Source of the DNA: Scalesia atractyloides
Taxonomy: Eukaryota; Streptophyta; Magnoliopsida; Asterales; Asteraceae
Length of the DNA stretch: 64,000 nt
Assembly: GCA_947069175.1 (NCBI GenBank)
Contig: CAMTDV010000002.1
Coordinates: forward strand, 5,249,054-5,313,053
Direction of reading: 5' to 3'
Position 1 is the first letter of the stretch. Each line of letters opens with the position of its first letter. Shown here one piece after another: positions 1-9,779 of this stretch. The notes beneath the pieces were generated by a model that was not told where the DNA came from, made no database searches, and saw only the letters and a program-made list of their open reading frames with translations. A program made the position numbers and the translations under genes.

Positions 1-297
1 CGCACCTCTCAAAACCAAACCTTACCCCCTACTCAAAACATGATCCAAACATATCAACCACCACAATACCCCATGCTCCCATATGTTCGAGCTTGTTTCA
101 ATTGTGGCGACCCTACCCACTTTAGAAAAACGTGCCCTCGATTGGTTAACATCATAAACGCCCAAGCCCAAGCAAACCCAGTTAACCAAGCAAATCAAGA
201 AAACCTAACCACTAGGCCACCAGCAAGAGGAAGAGTTTTCAACATCAATGCCAATCCTGATGAAGATAATGATGGCCCAAACGAACCACCCAACTAG
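1..297 (+). pseudogene. Gag C-terminus of gypsy element A, 5' truncated by the window edge
   Basis: The frame is open from base 1 and stops at 295-297. It holds a CCHC zinc knuckle (CFNCGDPTHFRKTC, about bases 97-138) followed by an Asn/Gln/Pro-rich tail ending in GPNEPPN. It is closely similar to the C-terminus of the minus-strand gag at 11827-13193 (knuckle CYNCGDPNHFRNTC, tail GPNESPN). Gag forms the retrotransposon particle and the knuckle binds the genomic RNA. The stop codon is followed by a spacer rather than pol, as in the minus-strand copy. Whether the upstream part is intact cannot be seen. Identification as chromovirus-type gypsy gag is confident. Confidence 0.85.
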
Positions 298-1467
298 TCT
301 CCTTCACCAAACATCAAGATTCAACTCCAACCGTTTAGTTCTTATGTTTCTCTTTATGTTATCTCAATTTTCACGTATTCTAGTTATAAATTGGAAATTT
401 ATCCAAGGATCTTAATGCGAATTACTATTCTAGTTTTGTTTTTATACTCATTGATTTAACATTCATATCATCATACCTCACGACGTATCTCAGTGTCATC
501 ATTTAAAGAGTTGAGCTGTGTCTCACTTCTACATGGACTAACCTCTCCATCATAGCAAACGAGAGAGGTACTGTCATCATTCAAACATGTATACTATCAG
601 AATTAAGACTCAAGCTTTGGTTGATTGTGTTTGTTTATGTCTTAGAGTCACATAGAACTAATCATAACTTACGGATAAAGCCAATGAAAATTTGACAAGA
701 ATATGGTGGATACGCCGCTGGTACTTCCTATATATAAGTATTCTTGCCAAAGGATCAGAGGTATTATCAGGCGGTTATGAGAAGTTCCATGTAGGATTTA
801 GTAATGTCTTGGTTGAAGTTTGTTTTATACTCACTGTTTAGCATTCATATCATCATACATCTTAACGTATTTCAATCTCATCATTCAAAGAAGTTGGGCT
901 GTGTCTCACTCCTACATAGACTAACCTCTCCATCATAACAAACGAGAGAGGTATTGTCATCATTCAAACATGTATACTATCAGAATTAAGACTCAAGCTT
1001 TGGTTGTGTGTTTGTTTATGTTCTAGAGTCACATCATGGAACTAATCATAACTTATTGATAAAATCAATGAAAATTTGACAAGAATATGGTGGATACGCC
1101 GCTGGTACTTCCTATATATAAGTATTCTTGCCAAAGGATCAAAGGCATTGCCAGGCGGTTATGAGAAGTTCCATGTAGGTTTTAGTAGTAGAAGTTTTGT
1201 TTAAGGATATAACGTTATCTTTCCAAACGTATCCAAACTCTTATGCAAAAAAAAATATCATATTTAGTCAATCAACTCTGTTTATCAATATTCATTATCT
1301 TAGGCATCAAAAAGCGATTCCTGTAGCAGGGTACTCAACCCTTACAAGGAACGTTACCGCCTCAAACAAAATTTAAACTCTTACTCCCTTCTAAGTATGT
1401 AATGGTCAATCAAAACACCATCCTTTTGAGTCAAACATGCCACTACTTAAATTTCGGGACGAAATTT
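298..1467 (+). repeat. Non-coding spacer of element A with two ~384-bp tandem units
   Basis: Unit 1 is about 440-823 and unit 2 about 824-1199. Both contain the same succession of motifs, including CGAGAGAGGTA and the TATA-like CTATATATAAG (731-741 and 1115-1125). A single copy of this unit lies in inverted orientation at 11243-11826 between gag and integrase of the minus-strand element, so the spacer is a family feature and the duplication is specific to element A. 1200-1467 is further non-coding sequence with no recognised content. Confidence 0.8.
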
Positions 1468-1484
1468 CTAAAAGTAGGGGATAC
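1468..1484 (+). other. Polypurine tract of element A
   Basis: A purine-rich AAAAGTAGGGGATA run lies directly against the LTR start, the place where plus-strand DNA synthesis is primed. The same tract precedes the 3' LTR of the minus-strand element (9746-9764 in inverted orientation). Confidence 0.8.
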
Positions 1485-1659
1485 TGTAACATCCGTCAAA
1501 AAACCGGGTTAACCAAACCCGCTTCGTTTATTAACCGAACATCCAGTTAAAAATTTCGTTGCATATTTAATGCTGAAATTAATTTTAAACGATACATAAT
1601 TAATAATTATATTCGAATATAAAATTTATAATTGAAAATTTATTAAAAATAATGAAAGG

Positions 1660-1712
1660 GTAAATCCCAAGTCTTAACTCACACACATCCTACCACTCCG
1701 CCACTTGTGTTA
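1660..1712 (-). other. Degraded antisense tRNA-like module, LTR A
   Basis: On the minus strand an A-box-like AGTGGCGGAGTGGT is readable (about 1693-1706), but the B-box side (about 1655-1672) is decayed to GGGATTTACC. The better preserved equivalents are at 16144-16232, 18882-18957 and 19828-19895. Confidence 0.5.
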
Positions 1713-2689
1713 CTTGGTGAAATACTGAAACAATTAATACTTAACATAAAACTCGAAGTCAAAATCTGTCACTCAGCGCGCCCAAATCATTCTCGCCGGA
1801 AATCCCAACGAATTCGTCAATCATTGACGTTTTCTTTTGTCATAACCGGTGCATTTACATCCACGCCGGTTATAACTGAAAAACCTTAATGTCACTCATT
1901 CAAATCATCAAACCATAACCGAAAATGTTGAATTCGAAACCGGAAATGCAATTAAACCTGAATTATACTTTATTCATCAGTGAGCTCGCGAGTTTATCAA
2001 AATTACACTCTCCATTTCGCTCAGAAAACCTCGCCGCAGTCGCCGTAATCCTCTGCAAATTAACCGGAAATTTTCGCCGGAAAACCGAATTCATTCCATC
2101 CTTTCTGTTTACTCTAAAATAAGATTTTTAGAGCTCATACTGACATCACCCACACTCACCTTAAACTCCCTGAAGAATCTATGTCGCAAGAAATACATCG
2201 CCGGAAAACCGAGACTCACCTCAGAACGGTAAAAACCTCGACTCTTTCTGTTTCAATCCGTTGTTAGACTATTGCTAACTTCAATCCATCACCGAGAATC
2301 AATCCCAGACGTCGTTGCCGAATATTCAACTTTCGCCGGAAAACTTCTGGAATTTCCAGAATCTCGTTTTGAATCGGTATAGTCACCTAAACCTTCTGTT
2401 TATCATTGTTTAGTAACTCAATTTCACGTCTAAGCAATCAAAACTGCTAATTGATCCTAACAGCCGGAGTTCACAAAACAGAGCCGACGAATCCTTGCCG
2501 GAGTTCTGTGAAAGACACCTGTTCGGTACATCCTTTCCCCAAACCCTCTCCGTTCATTACCTTTCAATTGCTTATAAAGTTCGTTAATTTAACTTAACAA
2601 GTAACAGTTTGGTTAACCGATGTCTGTGTTTTGAACGAAGAAGATGAAGTCGGCCTAGTGTATTAGATTAATAAAATCAGTATTATGAA

Positions 2690-3095
2690 CGGGACAGTCC
2701 AGCGGTGGACTGTGTGCAAACAATACGCATACGTCCCGAGTTCAATCCTTGACACACGCACATTCTCGGTAATAAAAATGTTCCTTTTTAAACTGAACCG
2801 GATCCACTCGCAGTTAACTGTTAAGTATAATAAAAAGCGGAATATTTACCAAGTTAGACACATAGTCCAGCGGTGGACTGTGTGCCAAACTAAACCAAAG
2901 GTCCCGGGTTCGAGACCTGTGGAGAACACCGAGTCGATACAATAAAATCCTTTTTAAAATAAATAATTTTCGGATTAACTTAAATAGTGTATAAATATAA
3001 TTAAAAACAGAAATATTTCGGGTTAGTCACGTAGCTCAGTTGGTAGAACTGCGTGCACGCGTACGGGAGGTCACGGGTTCGAGTCTCACTCAGTA
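2690..3095 (+). other. Tandem array of three sense tRNA-like modules, LTR A
   Basis: Module 2 (2690-2760): hairpin-borne A box with one damaged arm; B-box-like GAGTTCAATCC at 2738-2748. Module 3 (2852-2940): hairpin 2859-2884 with arms CACATAGTCCA and TGGACTGTGTG around GCGG; B box GGGTTCGAGACC at 2906-2917; T5 at about 2949. Module 4 (3022-3095): A box TAGCTCAGTTGG at 3032-3043, B box GGGTTCGAGTC at 3075-3085. The hairpins are about 168 bp apart, and an AT-rich TATA-like stretch (e.g. GTATAAATATAATTA near 2988) precedes the modules. These are not regular tRNA genes because no sound anticodon stem or acceptor pairing is seen. tRNA-like identity is an inference from the box matches and their repetition in every copy. 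Confidence 0.7.
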
Positions 3096-3116
3096 CAATA
3101 ATATTCACCACCGAAC

Positions 3117-3165
3117 CGGTCAACGGTCAACGGTCAACAGTCGTGGTCAACGGTCAAAAGTCAAC
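3117..3165 (+). promoter_or_regulatory. W-box cluster (GGTCAAC repeats), LTR A
   Basis: GGTCAA/GTCAAC is repeated about seven times. On the other strand this gives TTGACC/TTGACT, the core bound by WRKY factors in known plant promoters. The cluster directly follows tRNA-like module 4 and is present at the same place in all five LTR copies. Function in this element is an inference. Confidence 0.5.
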
Positions 3166-3602
3166 ATTTTTTTATTATTTTTATTTATTTATTTAATTTA
3201 AAAATCAATTAAAAATACTTAAAAATAACGTTTTTAAAGTTAGAAAATAGCTTTAAACTCACAAAAATATATCCAAAAATCCTATTAAAATTGTTAATAA
3301 AATCCACTTATTTACCGTACCTTTTCGTTATTAAATAGGTTAGTTTTTACTCGTCGATCAATCCTCTAAACTCGTGCGCATTCAACATCATCCACCGAAC
3401 GCACCCAATGTGAGTGAATCTCTACAAATTCCCCGTTTTAATCACGTTTTTGGGGTGTATCATGTGTCTTATTATCTATCACATTTAAACTATTGTGCAT
3501 CTATCATATCCATGAACAAATGTGTATTTAACATGTATCAACTGTTTGTGTGGTTATTGTTTAGATTAAATTTATCATTTTTAGTACATACATTATCATT
3601 GG

Positions 3603-3810
3603 CCGCCGCTCCGCATTACATTATGAGCGTTGAGCTGTTCCCCATTACATTACGAGCGTGAACCAGGCGTTGCCAACATACGATCGGCTCCGTTTGATTG
3701 AGCCTTGATCGCACATACATTTCATCATAGGCCGTCTGCTCCCCATTACCTATGAGCGTGAGCCGTTCCCCATTACCTATGAGCGTGAACGAGACGTTGC
3801 CAACATTTAC
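3603..3810 (+). repeat. Minisatellite of CCATTACCTATGAGCGTGA units, LTR A
   Basis: Four related units of about 22-25 bp occur in two pairs, each pair followed by CGTTGCCAACAT. The same cassette is found inverted at about 8190-8370 and 14480-14665 in the LTRs of the minus-strand element. It is absent from the solo LTRs at 15958 and 19640. Confidence 0.75.
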
Positions 3811-3840
3811 ATTTTCATTCATGTTATATATTCATGCAAG

Positions 3841-3957
3841 GTGGTTGTTATTGTATGTTATTGTTTATTATGGTTATTGTTATTGTATGTTATTGTTTAT
3901 TATGGTTATTGTTATTGTATGTTATTGTTTGTTATGGTTATGGTTATTGTATGTTTA
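3841..3957 (+). repeat. TTATTG/TTATGG-type microsatellite, LTR A
   Basis: Imperfect repetition of TGTTATTGT(ATG/TTATTA)TGG units. The corresponding position in the minus-strand LTRs holds ACATAAAATA/ACATACAATA repeats (8096-8140, 14390-14430). Confidence 0.7.
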
Positions 3958-4314
3958 TTTACGTTTGTTCACAAATGATTATTGCACAATTTTTCCATAT
4001 TAAATACAACAAGAAATAAATAATAAATGTTTTCGAACAAGGTTCACTCGCCAACTTTTTGTTGACCCAAAAACTATTTTTACACATGATATAGGTGAAC
4101 AGGATGAAGCATGGAAAACATAGGAAATTGCCTTAGAAGATAAATAATGAAGTTTAGAAGGATGTACAGAACATGTTGTATTTGTTTGATTTGATTGTAT
4201 GATTCCTTTTAAATTGTAATAATAAATATGAAACATTATAATAAATGTCATGAGCTTTGATGAAAACCCAATCATGCCCCGATCACCTTTTCCGCTGCGG
4301 GTCGGGGTGTGACA

Positions 4315-4598
4315 CTCCAGGCAAGTCAAAGGCCCGTCATCACGTGTTAACCCATCCTATACGCATCTATAGGGCTATGAATATGCGTACTCGGTACGAG
4401 TTAAATATATGTCATTCAACAGTGATAGAAAGTGAGGGATGTGAATATTACGTTAGCCATACACGGATCGTATAGGGCTATACGATCAGTATTGGTATAA
4501 AAAAACCATTTCAATCTTCTGCCCTTAAAAACAACGAAGGAGGATATTTTCATTATTTCTTCTTCGCTTCTTACTTTGTTTCGACAAACGATTCCACC
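4315..4598. other. Non-coding region upstream of the MULE pseudogene, with a palindrome
   Basis: No gene is seen. An imperfect inverted repeat lies at 4461-4492: arms ACACGGATCGTATA and TATACGATCAGTAT, 12 of 14 positions pairing, loop GGGC. The same palindrome family recurs at 22484-22503, around 22797, at 25303-25334 and at 25356-25387. A string of CTTCTTCGCTTC-like pyrimidines precedes the likely MULE start codon. Confidence 0.6.
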
Positions 4599-7500
4599 AT
4601 GTCTTGGCTTGATCTCAATTACGTATTTGTTAACTTGTTTTATGTGTTTTATTTATGAAATTCTTACCACGTAGATGTTTTAGGAGGCTGTTGTCCCTGA
4701 TTCTTATGATTGGAGAGGAAATGATGATCACGCAGCGAAGGTCGTGTCAGGCTTTCATTCCCATTATAAGGAATCGTTGTTGCCAAACCTCAACAAGGTA
4801 AGTATTTATTTACTTATTTGTATTCAACGATAAATTTACCTACATCTTTTACTCGTTGGTTTTTTTAGTTTGTTGTGCCCTGGGAACTGTTGTTGCCATA
4901 TCTGAATGAGGTAAACATTTATGTACTTATTTTTAAGAAGGCTCCCTGTTATTTTTTAACCGTTGTTTTTTTTCAGGTTATTGTGCATAGCAGTGATTAT
5001 GGTTACAGGTATCCGGATTTTGAAGTTGGTTACATTTTCGTTAGCGATGCCTCGTGCGTATAAAAAGACGTTGGTGAGCCTTCTTACGTTGAAGAATCAC
5101 TGGGGGACAAGCAACCCGCTTACCCTGAAGTTTCATACAAAACTGATCAGGTATGAATGATATATATTTTGTTAAAAATATTACCATAGATGTTATATAT
5201 TTTTTATAATGTATTATAAATGTTATATTTTTTTTGTTAAAAAATTATTATAAATGTTATATATACTTTTCGCTTAGAATTTATATCCTACAATGAGTTG
5301 GAGCATTGTAAAAAGAAGGGGTTTAGCCAACGGATATGTTATTGTTACTATACGGTCCAAGATCATTGGGCATGGCTCCAATGTTGTCGTAGCGGCGAGT
5401 ATCAGAGTAAGGCCACCGTTAGGAAAATCGGCAGCAAAAAATGCGAATGCCCTTTTATGGTGATAGGTTGTCTCGACCAAAGTCGTCGAGCTTGGCGGAT
5501 AGATTATCTTCACAAGCATTATACCTAGAAACATAACTACGACCCTGCTGAACATATGGAGGGTTACGCGTATTCCAGGAGACTTACTCCTAATGAGTTT
5601 AGACTAGTGCAAGAGTTGACATATCAAGACATACAGCCCCATACAATCCGGAAAGCCATAATCGAAGCCATAATTGAACAGAATCCTGAATACAAATGTG
5701 TTCTGAAGTGCATACACAATGCTAGCCAAAAGATTAGGGCCTCAAATTCGATAAAAAATGACTCCATGCAGAGAGTGGAACAAATCCTCCAGAAGAAAAA
5801 TATGACCTATTACATATAGGCGGAACCTTCCACCAAGATCGTTGAGAATATATTTTTCTGTCACGAGAAGTCATTTGAAATGTGGCAGGCATTCCCCCAT
5901 GTGCTTATGATCGAGGCGACCTACAAAACTAACATGTACAATCTTCCATTTTTGAAAGTTGTGGGTATGACATCGACAAACCAAACCTTTTGTGTTGCAA
6001 ATGCATTTCTTTCAAGCGAGCAGGAAGTAACATGCGTCTGGGTCCTAGAAAGAATCATGTCTATGTTGCACGAGTGTATGGAGCCGCGTGTAATTCTTAC
6101 AGAAAGAGACCAAGCATTGATAAATGCATGTAAAAATATTCCCTTCCACACATAGATATCTCTACAGTTTCCACATCTTACAGAATATCGTAAAACACTT
6201 CAAGAATTCCTTTACTCAACCAGATTGGGAGGACTTAACTCGTAAATGGAACAATGTATGGTTCTCCTAACGTGGAGTTATACGATTATAACCTCACCAA
6301 CCTTCATAGACACCTTCTCAATCAACAACCTAAATGTATGTTTTGTTTTAAGTTTATACATTCATTTAAATAAATACATAATTTGATTATGTTTATATTT
6401 TTTAGATGTTTTTGATTACCTGCGGGATAATTGGTAAACACATCCCGATATAAATTCGTATCTGCATGGACCACTAAAAAGCTAACATTTTACCAAAATA
6501 CGACAAATAGAGCTGAAGGCGTACATGCTGCATTAAAAAACCAGCTTACTACACCTAAATGCAGTTTGGAAACCTTGATGAAAAAGGTGGACACCTTGGT
6601 ATTAAATCAACATACACAAACAAATAAATGTTTGGAAGAAAGTAACACCAAGCGAATGAATCACCACCTTGAGATTCATTTGTTTCGCAACCTGCTTCGT
6701 AAAGTTTCCATCCATGCTCTTAACCTACTAGAAAGCGAGCTAACAAGGAGACTATGCACGTTGTGGTCATTTGGATCAACATGTGGTTGTCAGCTGTACA
6801 TGGGTTGCGGGTAGTTATTTGCCTGTCATCTGGATATATTGCAAAATAGAGTACTTATAAGCTTATTTCAAGATTTATTATATTAATTTAATATGCTTGT
6901 GTAATGTTTTTTTTTGTTTGCAGAACGCATTATTGAGCTCGATGATATAGACATTTTCTGGAGAAGACTTGACCTAAATCCATCAACAATTGATGATGAC
7001 GATGACGTTGATGTAGAAAAAGAATTTGAAGATGTGAAACAGAAAATACGTTCCCAACTCCCACAAGTGAAGAAAAGTATCATGTCCAAGATCAAGGTGG
7101 TGAAAAACCCATTAATGAGTGACAAAAAGCTGCATGTTGTACAAAAAAACACTCGTGGGCGTCCAACGTCCAAGGTCCAACAACAAAGAAGAGAACAAGC
7201 TACTAGACATATCTTAGTTGGGCCTTCCTAACAAAGCAGGTGTGACCCTCCTCGAGACAGCTCTTATCTACAATCGCAAGATTCCCTAATACCATCTACT
7301 TCTGCAATGTCTCAAAAGTCATTAATGCGACGTAATCGTTCAACGGCTTCACGAAAAAAAGAGCCACGGGAGGACCTTAGGTTTTCCTTAATCACTAATG
7401 ATGGATCGCTTGAATATGTTCTTAGATTCAAAAATCAAATTCCAAAAGTTTTCCACCCCCACATTTCAAGAATAAAAGATGTCAGGCCGGATGCACATTG

Positions 7501-7715
7501 TGGGTTTCGGGTTGTGGCAGTGGGTTTATTCAGAGCGAACTAGTTGAGGAGTTAATGGATGCGAACAAAGGAATGTGGAAGTACATTTTTACAGCGATTT
7601 AGCGAGAGACTACGACACGCAACTAAAGAGAATAAATTTTATCGAAGTTGGGAGAGCACCCATGGAGCAGTGGATGGAGATGCCTCACGCATGACTCCTT
7701 CTTGCCCATAGGTTT
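4599..7715 (+). pseudogene. MULE transposase with FAR1-type DNA-binding domain and OTU domain, 5' part
   Basis: Likely start ATG at 4599 (MSWLDLNYV), followed by several short exons; donor/acceptor pairs are visible (AAGGTAAGT at about 4797, TTTTTTAG at about 4869, TTTTTTTTCAG at about 4977, TTTGTTTGCAG at about 6923). A FAR1-like zinc-binding region (5278-5810) has a Cys/His pattern ending near KHNYDPAEHMEG. The MULE DDE core follows (5815-6255, with EATYKTN and LTERDQAL), then the C-terminal CGCQL motif (about 6785) and an acidic linker exon (6924-7230). The OTU cysteine-protease domain starts at about 7430; DAHCGFR (7490-7510) holds the expected Asp-His-Cys. Stops at 5526, 5817, 6153, 7231 and 7541 show it is dead. 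The gene is cut at 7715 by the gypsy insertion and resumes at 19139. Confidence 0.85.
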
Positions 7716-8189
7716 TGTCACACCCCGACCCGCAGCGGAATAAGAGTCGGGGCATAATTGGGTTATCACCAAAGCTCATGATGTTTACTAATATGTTTCA
7801 TATTTATTAAATTCAAAATTTCATCCTCAATATTCCAAACAAGTTCATACAATTACAAAGAAAAGTAACTAAATAAACAATCCAAAGTCTAAACTGATTT
7901 ATTCTTCTAAGCCATCCTATATGTTTCTTGCTGCAACTGGATCACCTGTATCATGTGTAAAAATGGGGGTTTTTGGGTCAACAAAAGTTGGCGAGTGAAC
8001 CTTGTTAGAAAACATTTATTATTGATTTCTTGTTATAATTAATATAGAAAAATTGTGCAATAATCATATGTGAGCAAACGTAAATAATCATACAATAACA
8101 TAAAATAACATACAATAACATAAAATAACATACAATAACAAACCACCTTGCATGAATATATGACATGAATGATAATGTAAATGTTGGCA

Positions 8190-8370
8190 ACGTCACATTC
8201 ACGCTCATAGGTAATGGGGAACGGTTCCGCTCATAGGTAATGGGGAACAGACGGCATATGATGAATGTATGTGCGCTCAATCAAACGGAGCCGATCGTAT
8301 GTTGGCAACGCCTCGTTCACGCTCATAGGTAATGGGGAATTGCTCACGCTCATAGGTAATGGGGAGCGGC
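8190..8370 (-). repeat. Minisatellite CGCTCATAGGTAATGGGGAA, 3' LTR of B
   Basis: Four copies of CGCTCATAGGTAATGGGGA, separated by GTTGGCAACG segments. This is the inverted form of the cassette at 3603-3810. The 5' LTR copy is at 14480-14665; this copy lacks a few bases (AAGG) present there. Confidence 0.75.
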
Positions 8371-8818
8371 AGCCTATGATAATGTATGTACTGAAAATGA
8401 TAAATTTAATCTAAACATTAACCACACAAACAGTTGATACATATTGAATACACATTTGATCATGGATATGATGGATGCACAATTGTTTAAATGTAATAAA
8501 TAATAAGACACATGATACACCCCAAAATCGTGATTAAAACGGGGAATTTGTAGAGGTTCACTCACATTGGGTGCGTTCGTTTGAAGATGTTGAATGCGCA
8601 CGAGTTTAGAGGATTGATCGACGAGGAATAACTAACCTAAATAATAACGAAAAGGTACGGTAAATAAGTGGATTTTATTAATGATTTTAATAGGATTTTT
8701 AAATATATTTTTGTGAGTTTAAGGCTATTTTCTAACTTTAAAAACATTATTTTTAAGTATCTTTAATTGATTTTTAAATTAAATAAATAAATAAAAAAAA
8801 ATGTGGACTTTTTTTTGG

Positions 8819-8855
8819 GTTGACCGTTGACTATTGACTTTGACTTGTTGACCGG
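8819..8855 (-). promoter_or_regulatory. W-box cluster, 3' LTR of B
   Basis: Repeated TTGACC/TTGACT cores (GTTGACCGTTGAC, TTGACTTTGACTTGTTGACC) lie just beyond tRNA-like module 4, as in the other LTR copies. Confidence 0.45.
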
Positions 8856-8873
8856 TCCGGTCGTGTATTTATT

Positions 8874-9288
8874 TGCGCTGAGTGAGGTTCGAACTTGTGA
8901 CCTCCCGTACGCGTGCACGCAGCTCTACCAACTGAGCTACGTGTCTAACCCGAAATATTTCTGTTTTTAATTATATTTATATACTATTTAATTTATTCCA
9001 AAATACATTTATTTTAAAAAGATTTTAATTCTATCGAACCGGCGCGCATAACAGGTCTCGAACCCGGGACCTGTTGATTAACGTTGCACACAGTCCACCG
9101 CTGGACTGTGTGTCTAACCTGGTTAAAACACTCGTTTTTATTTCTCTTATATACTAACTGGAAGTTTTCATATTTAGGTTTTAAAAAAAGTCTGAATATT
9201 GGGACGAACCGGAACAAGGACAGACTCGAACCCGGGACTCTATGATTCAAATGCACACAGTCCACCGCTGGACTGTGTGTCTAACCCG
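8874..9288 (-). other. Array of three tRNA-like modules, 3' LTR of B
   Basis: In element orientation: module 2 (9288-9212) with hairpin 9254-9279, module 3 (9120-9050) with hairpin 9087-9112, and module 4 (8951-8874) with A box TAGCTCAGTTGG and B-box-like AAGTTCGAACCTC. Both hairpins have perfect arms CACACAGTCCA/TGGACTGTGTG; start-to-start spacing is 167 bp. Modules 2 and 3 have B boxes of type GGGTTCGAGnCTG. Confidence 0.7.
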
Positions 9289-9745
9289 AGATATAATCCG
9301 ATTTATATTAAATTTATACACAATCCTAACTTCATCTTCTTCACTAAAACATTACAGACAACGATTACTCTACTGTTCTTGTCTAATTCGTTTGAGGGAC
9401 ATATAAATGATTAAAATGAAATGAATAGGGAAGGTTTTGGGAATGAACATACCGGAATGATGACTTTTCTCAGAACTCCGGCGAAGTCATCGGCTCTGTT
9501 TTATGAGCTCCGTCTGAGCGGACCAATTAACAGTTTTGATTAACTAGTTGTGGAATTGAAGGACTAAACAAGAGTTATCAGAAGGTTTAAATGATAATAC
9601 CGTTTCACAGCGCGATTTAGGAATTTTCAGAAAACTTCCGGCGAGTGCTGATTATCCGATATCGTCGCCTGGGACTGATTCTGATTGAAGGGTTTGAGTT
9701 AGTAAAAGTCTAATACCGTTTCACAGCGCGATTTAGGAATTTACA

Positions 9746-9764
9746 GTATCCCCTACTTTTAGAA
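9746..9764 (-). other. Polypurine tract of element B
   Basis: The minus strand reads AAAAGTAGGGGATAC immediately before the 3' LTR, the same tract as at 1468-1484. Confidence 0.8.
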
Positions 9765-9779
9765 ATTTCGTCCCGAAAT

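Larger units (their letters stand above)
1..4314 (+). mobile_element. 3' part of Ty3/gypsy element A (gag end, spacer, 3' LTR)
   Basis: The element enters from the left edge. It shows the end of gag (1-297), a non-coding spacer with a tandem duplication, a polypurine tract and a complete 3' LTR (1485-4314). No protease, RT, RNase H or integrase lies between the gag stop and the LTR, so the part that is visible is a gag-only derivative. It shares gag, spacer and LTR with the minus-strand element at 7716-19138. The 5' LTR is outside the window, so its target duplication cannot be tested; the 5 bp to the right of the LTR are CTCCA. Confidence 0.9.
1485..4314 (+). repeat. 3' LTR of gypsy element A (2830 bp)
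   Basis: The LTR runs from TGTAACATCCGTC to GGTCGGGGTGTGACA. It is the longest of the five LTRs of this family in the window (others 2458, 2474, about 2669 when the insertion is removed, and 2030). In order it holds an antisense tRNA-like module, a CGCCGGA-rich stretch, three sense tRNA-like modules, a W-box cluster, a minisatellite of ATTACCTATGAGCG units, a TTATTG-rich microsatellite and the conserved 3' end. It shares the ATTACCTATGAGCG cassette with the minus-strand element's LTRs, whereas the solo LTRs at 15958 and 19640 carry a different cassette at this place, so two subfamilies are present. Confidence 0.93.
7716..9745 (-). repeat. 3' LTR of element B, U3-truncated (2030 bp)
   Basis: The right end (element start) reads TGTAAATTCC against the polypurine tract instead of TGTAACATCC. 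About 660 bp present at the start of the 5' LTR (about 18473-19138), including the antisense tRNA-like module, are missing. A 32-bp sequence at 9595-9626 is repeated exactly at 9711-9742, right at the deletion junction, as if used as templated filler. At about 9653 this copy keeps the uninterrupted CCGATATCGTCGCC that is split by a solo LTR in the 5' LTR. Confidence 0.9.
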
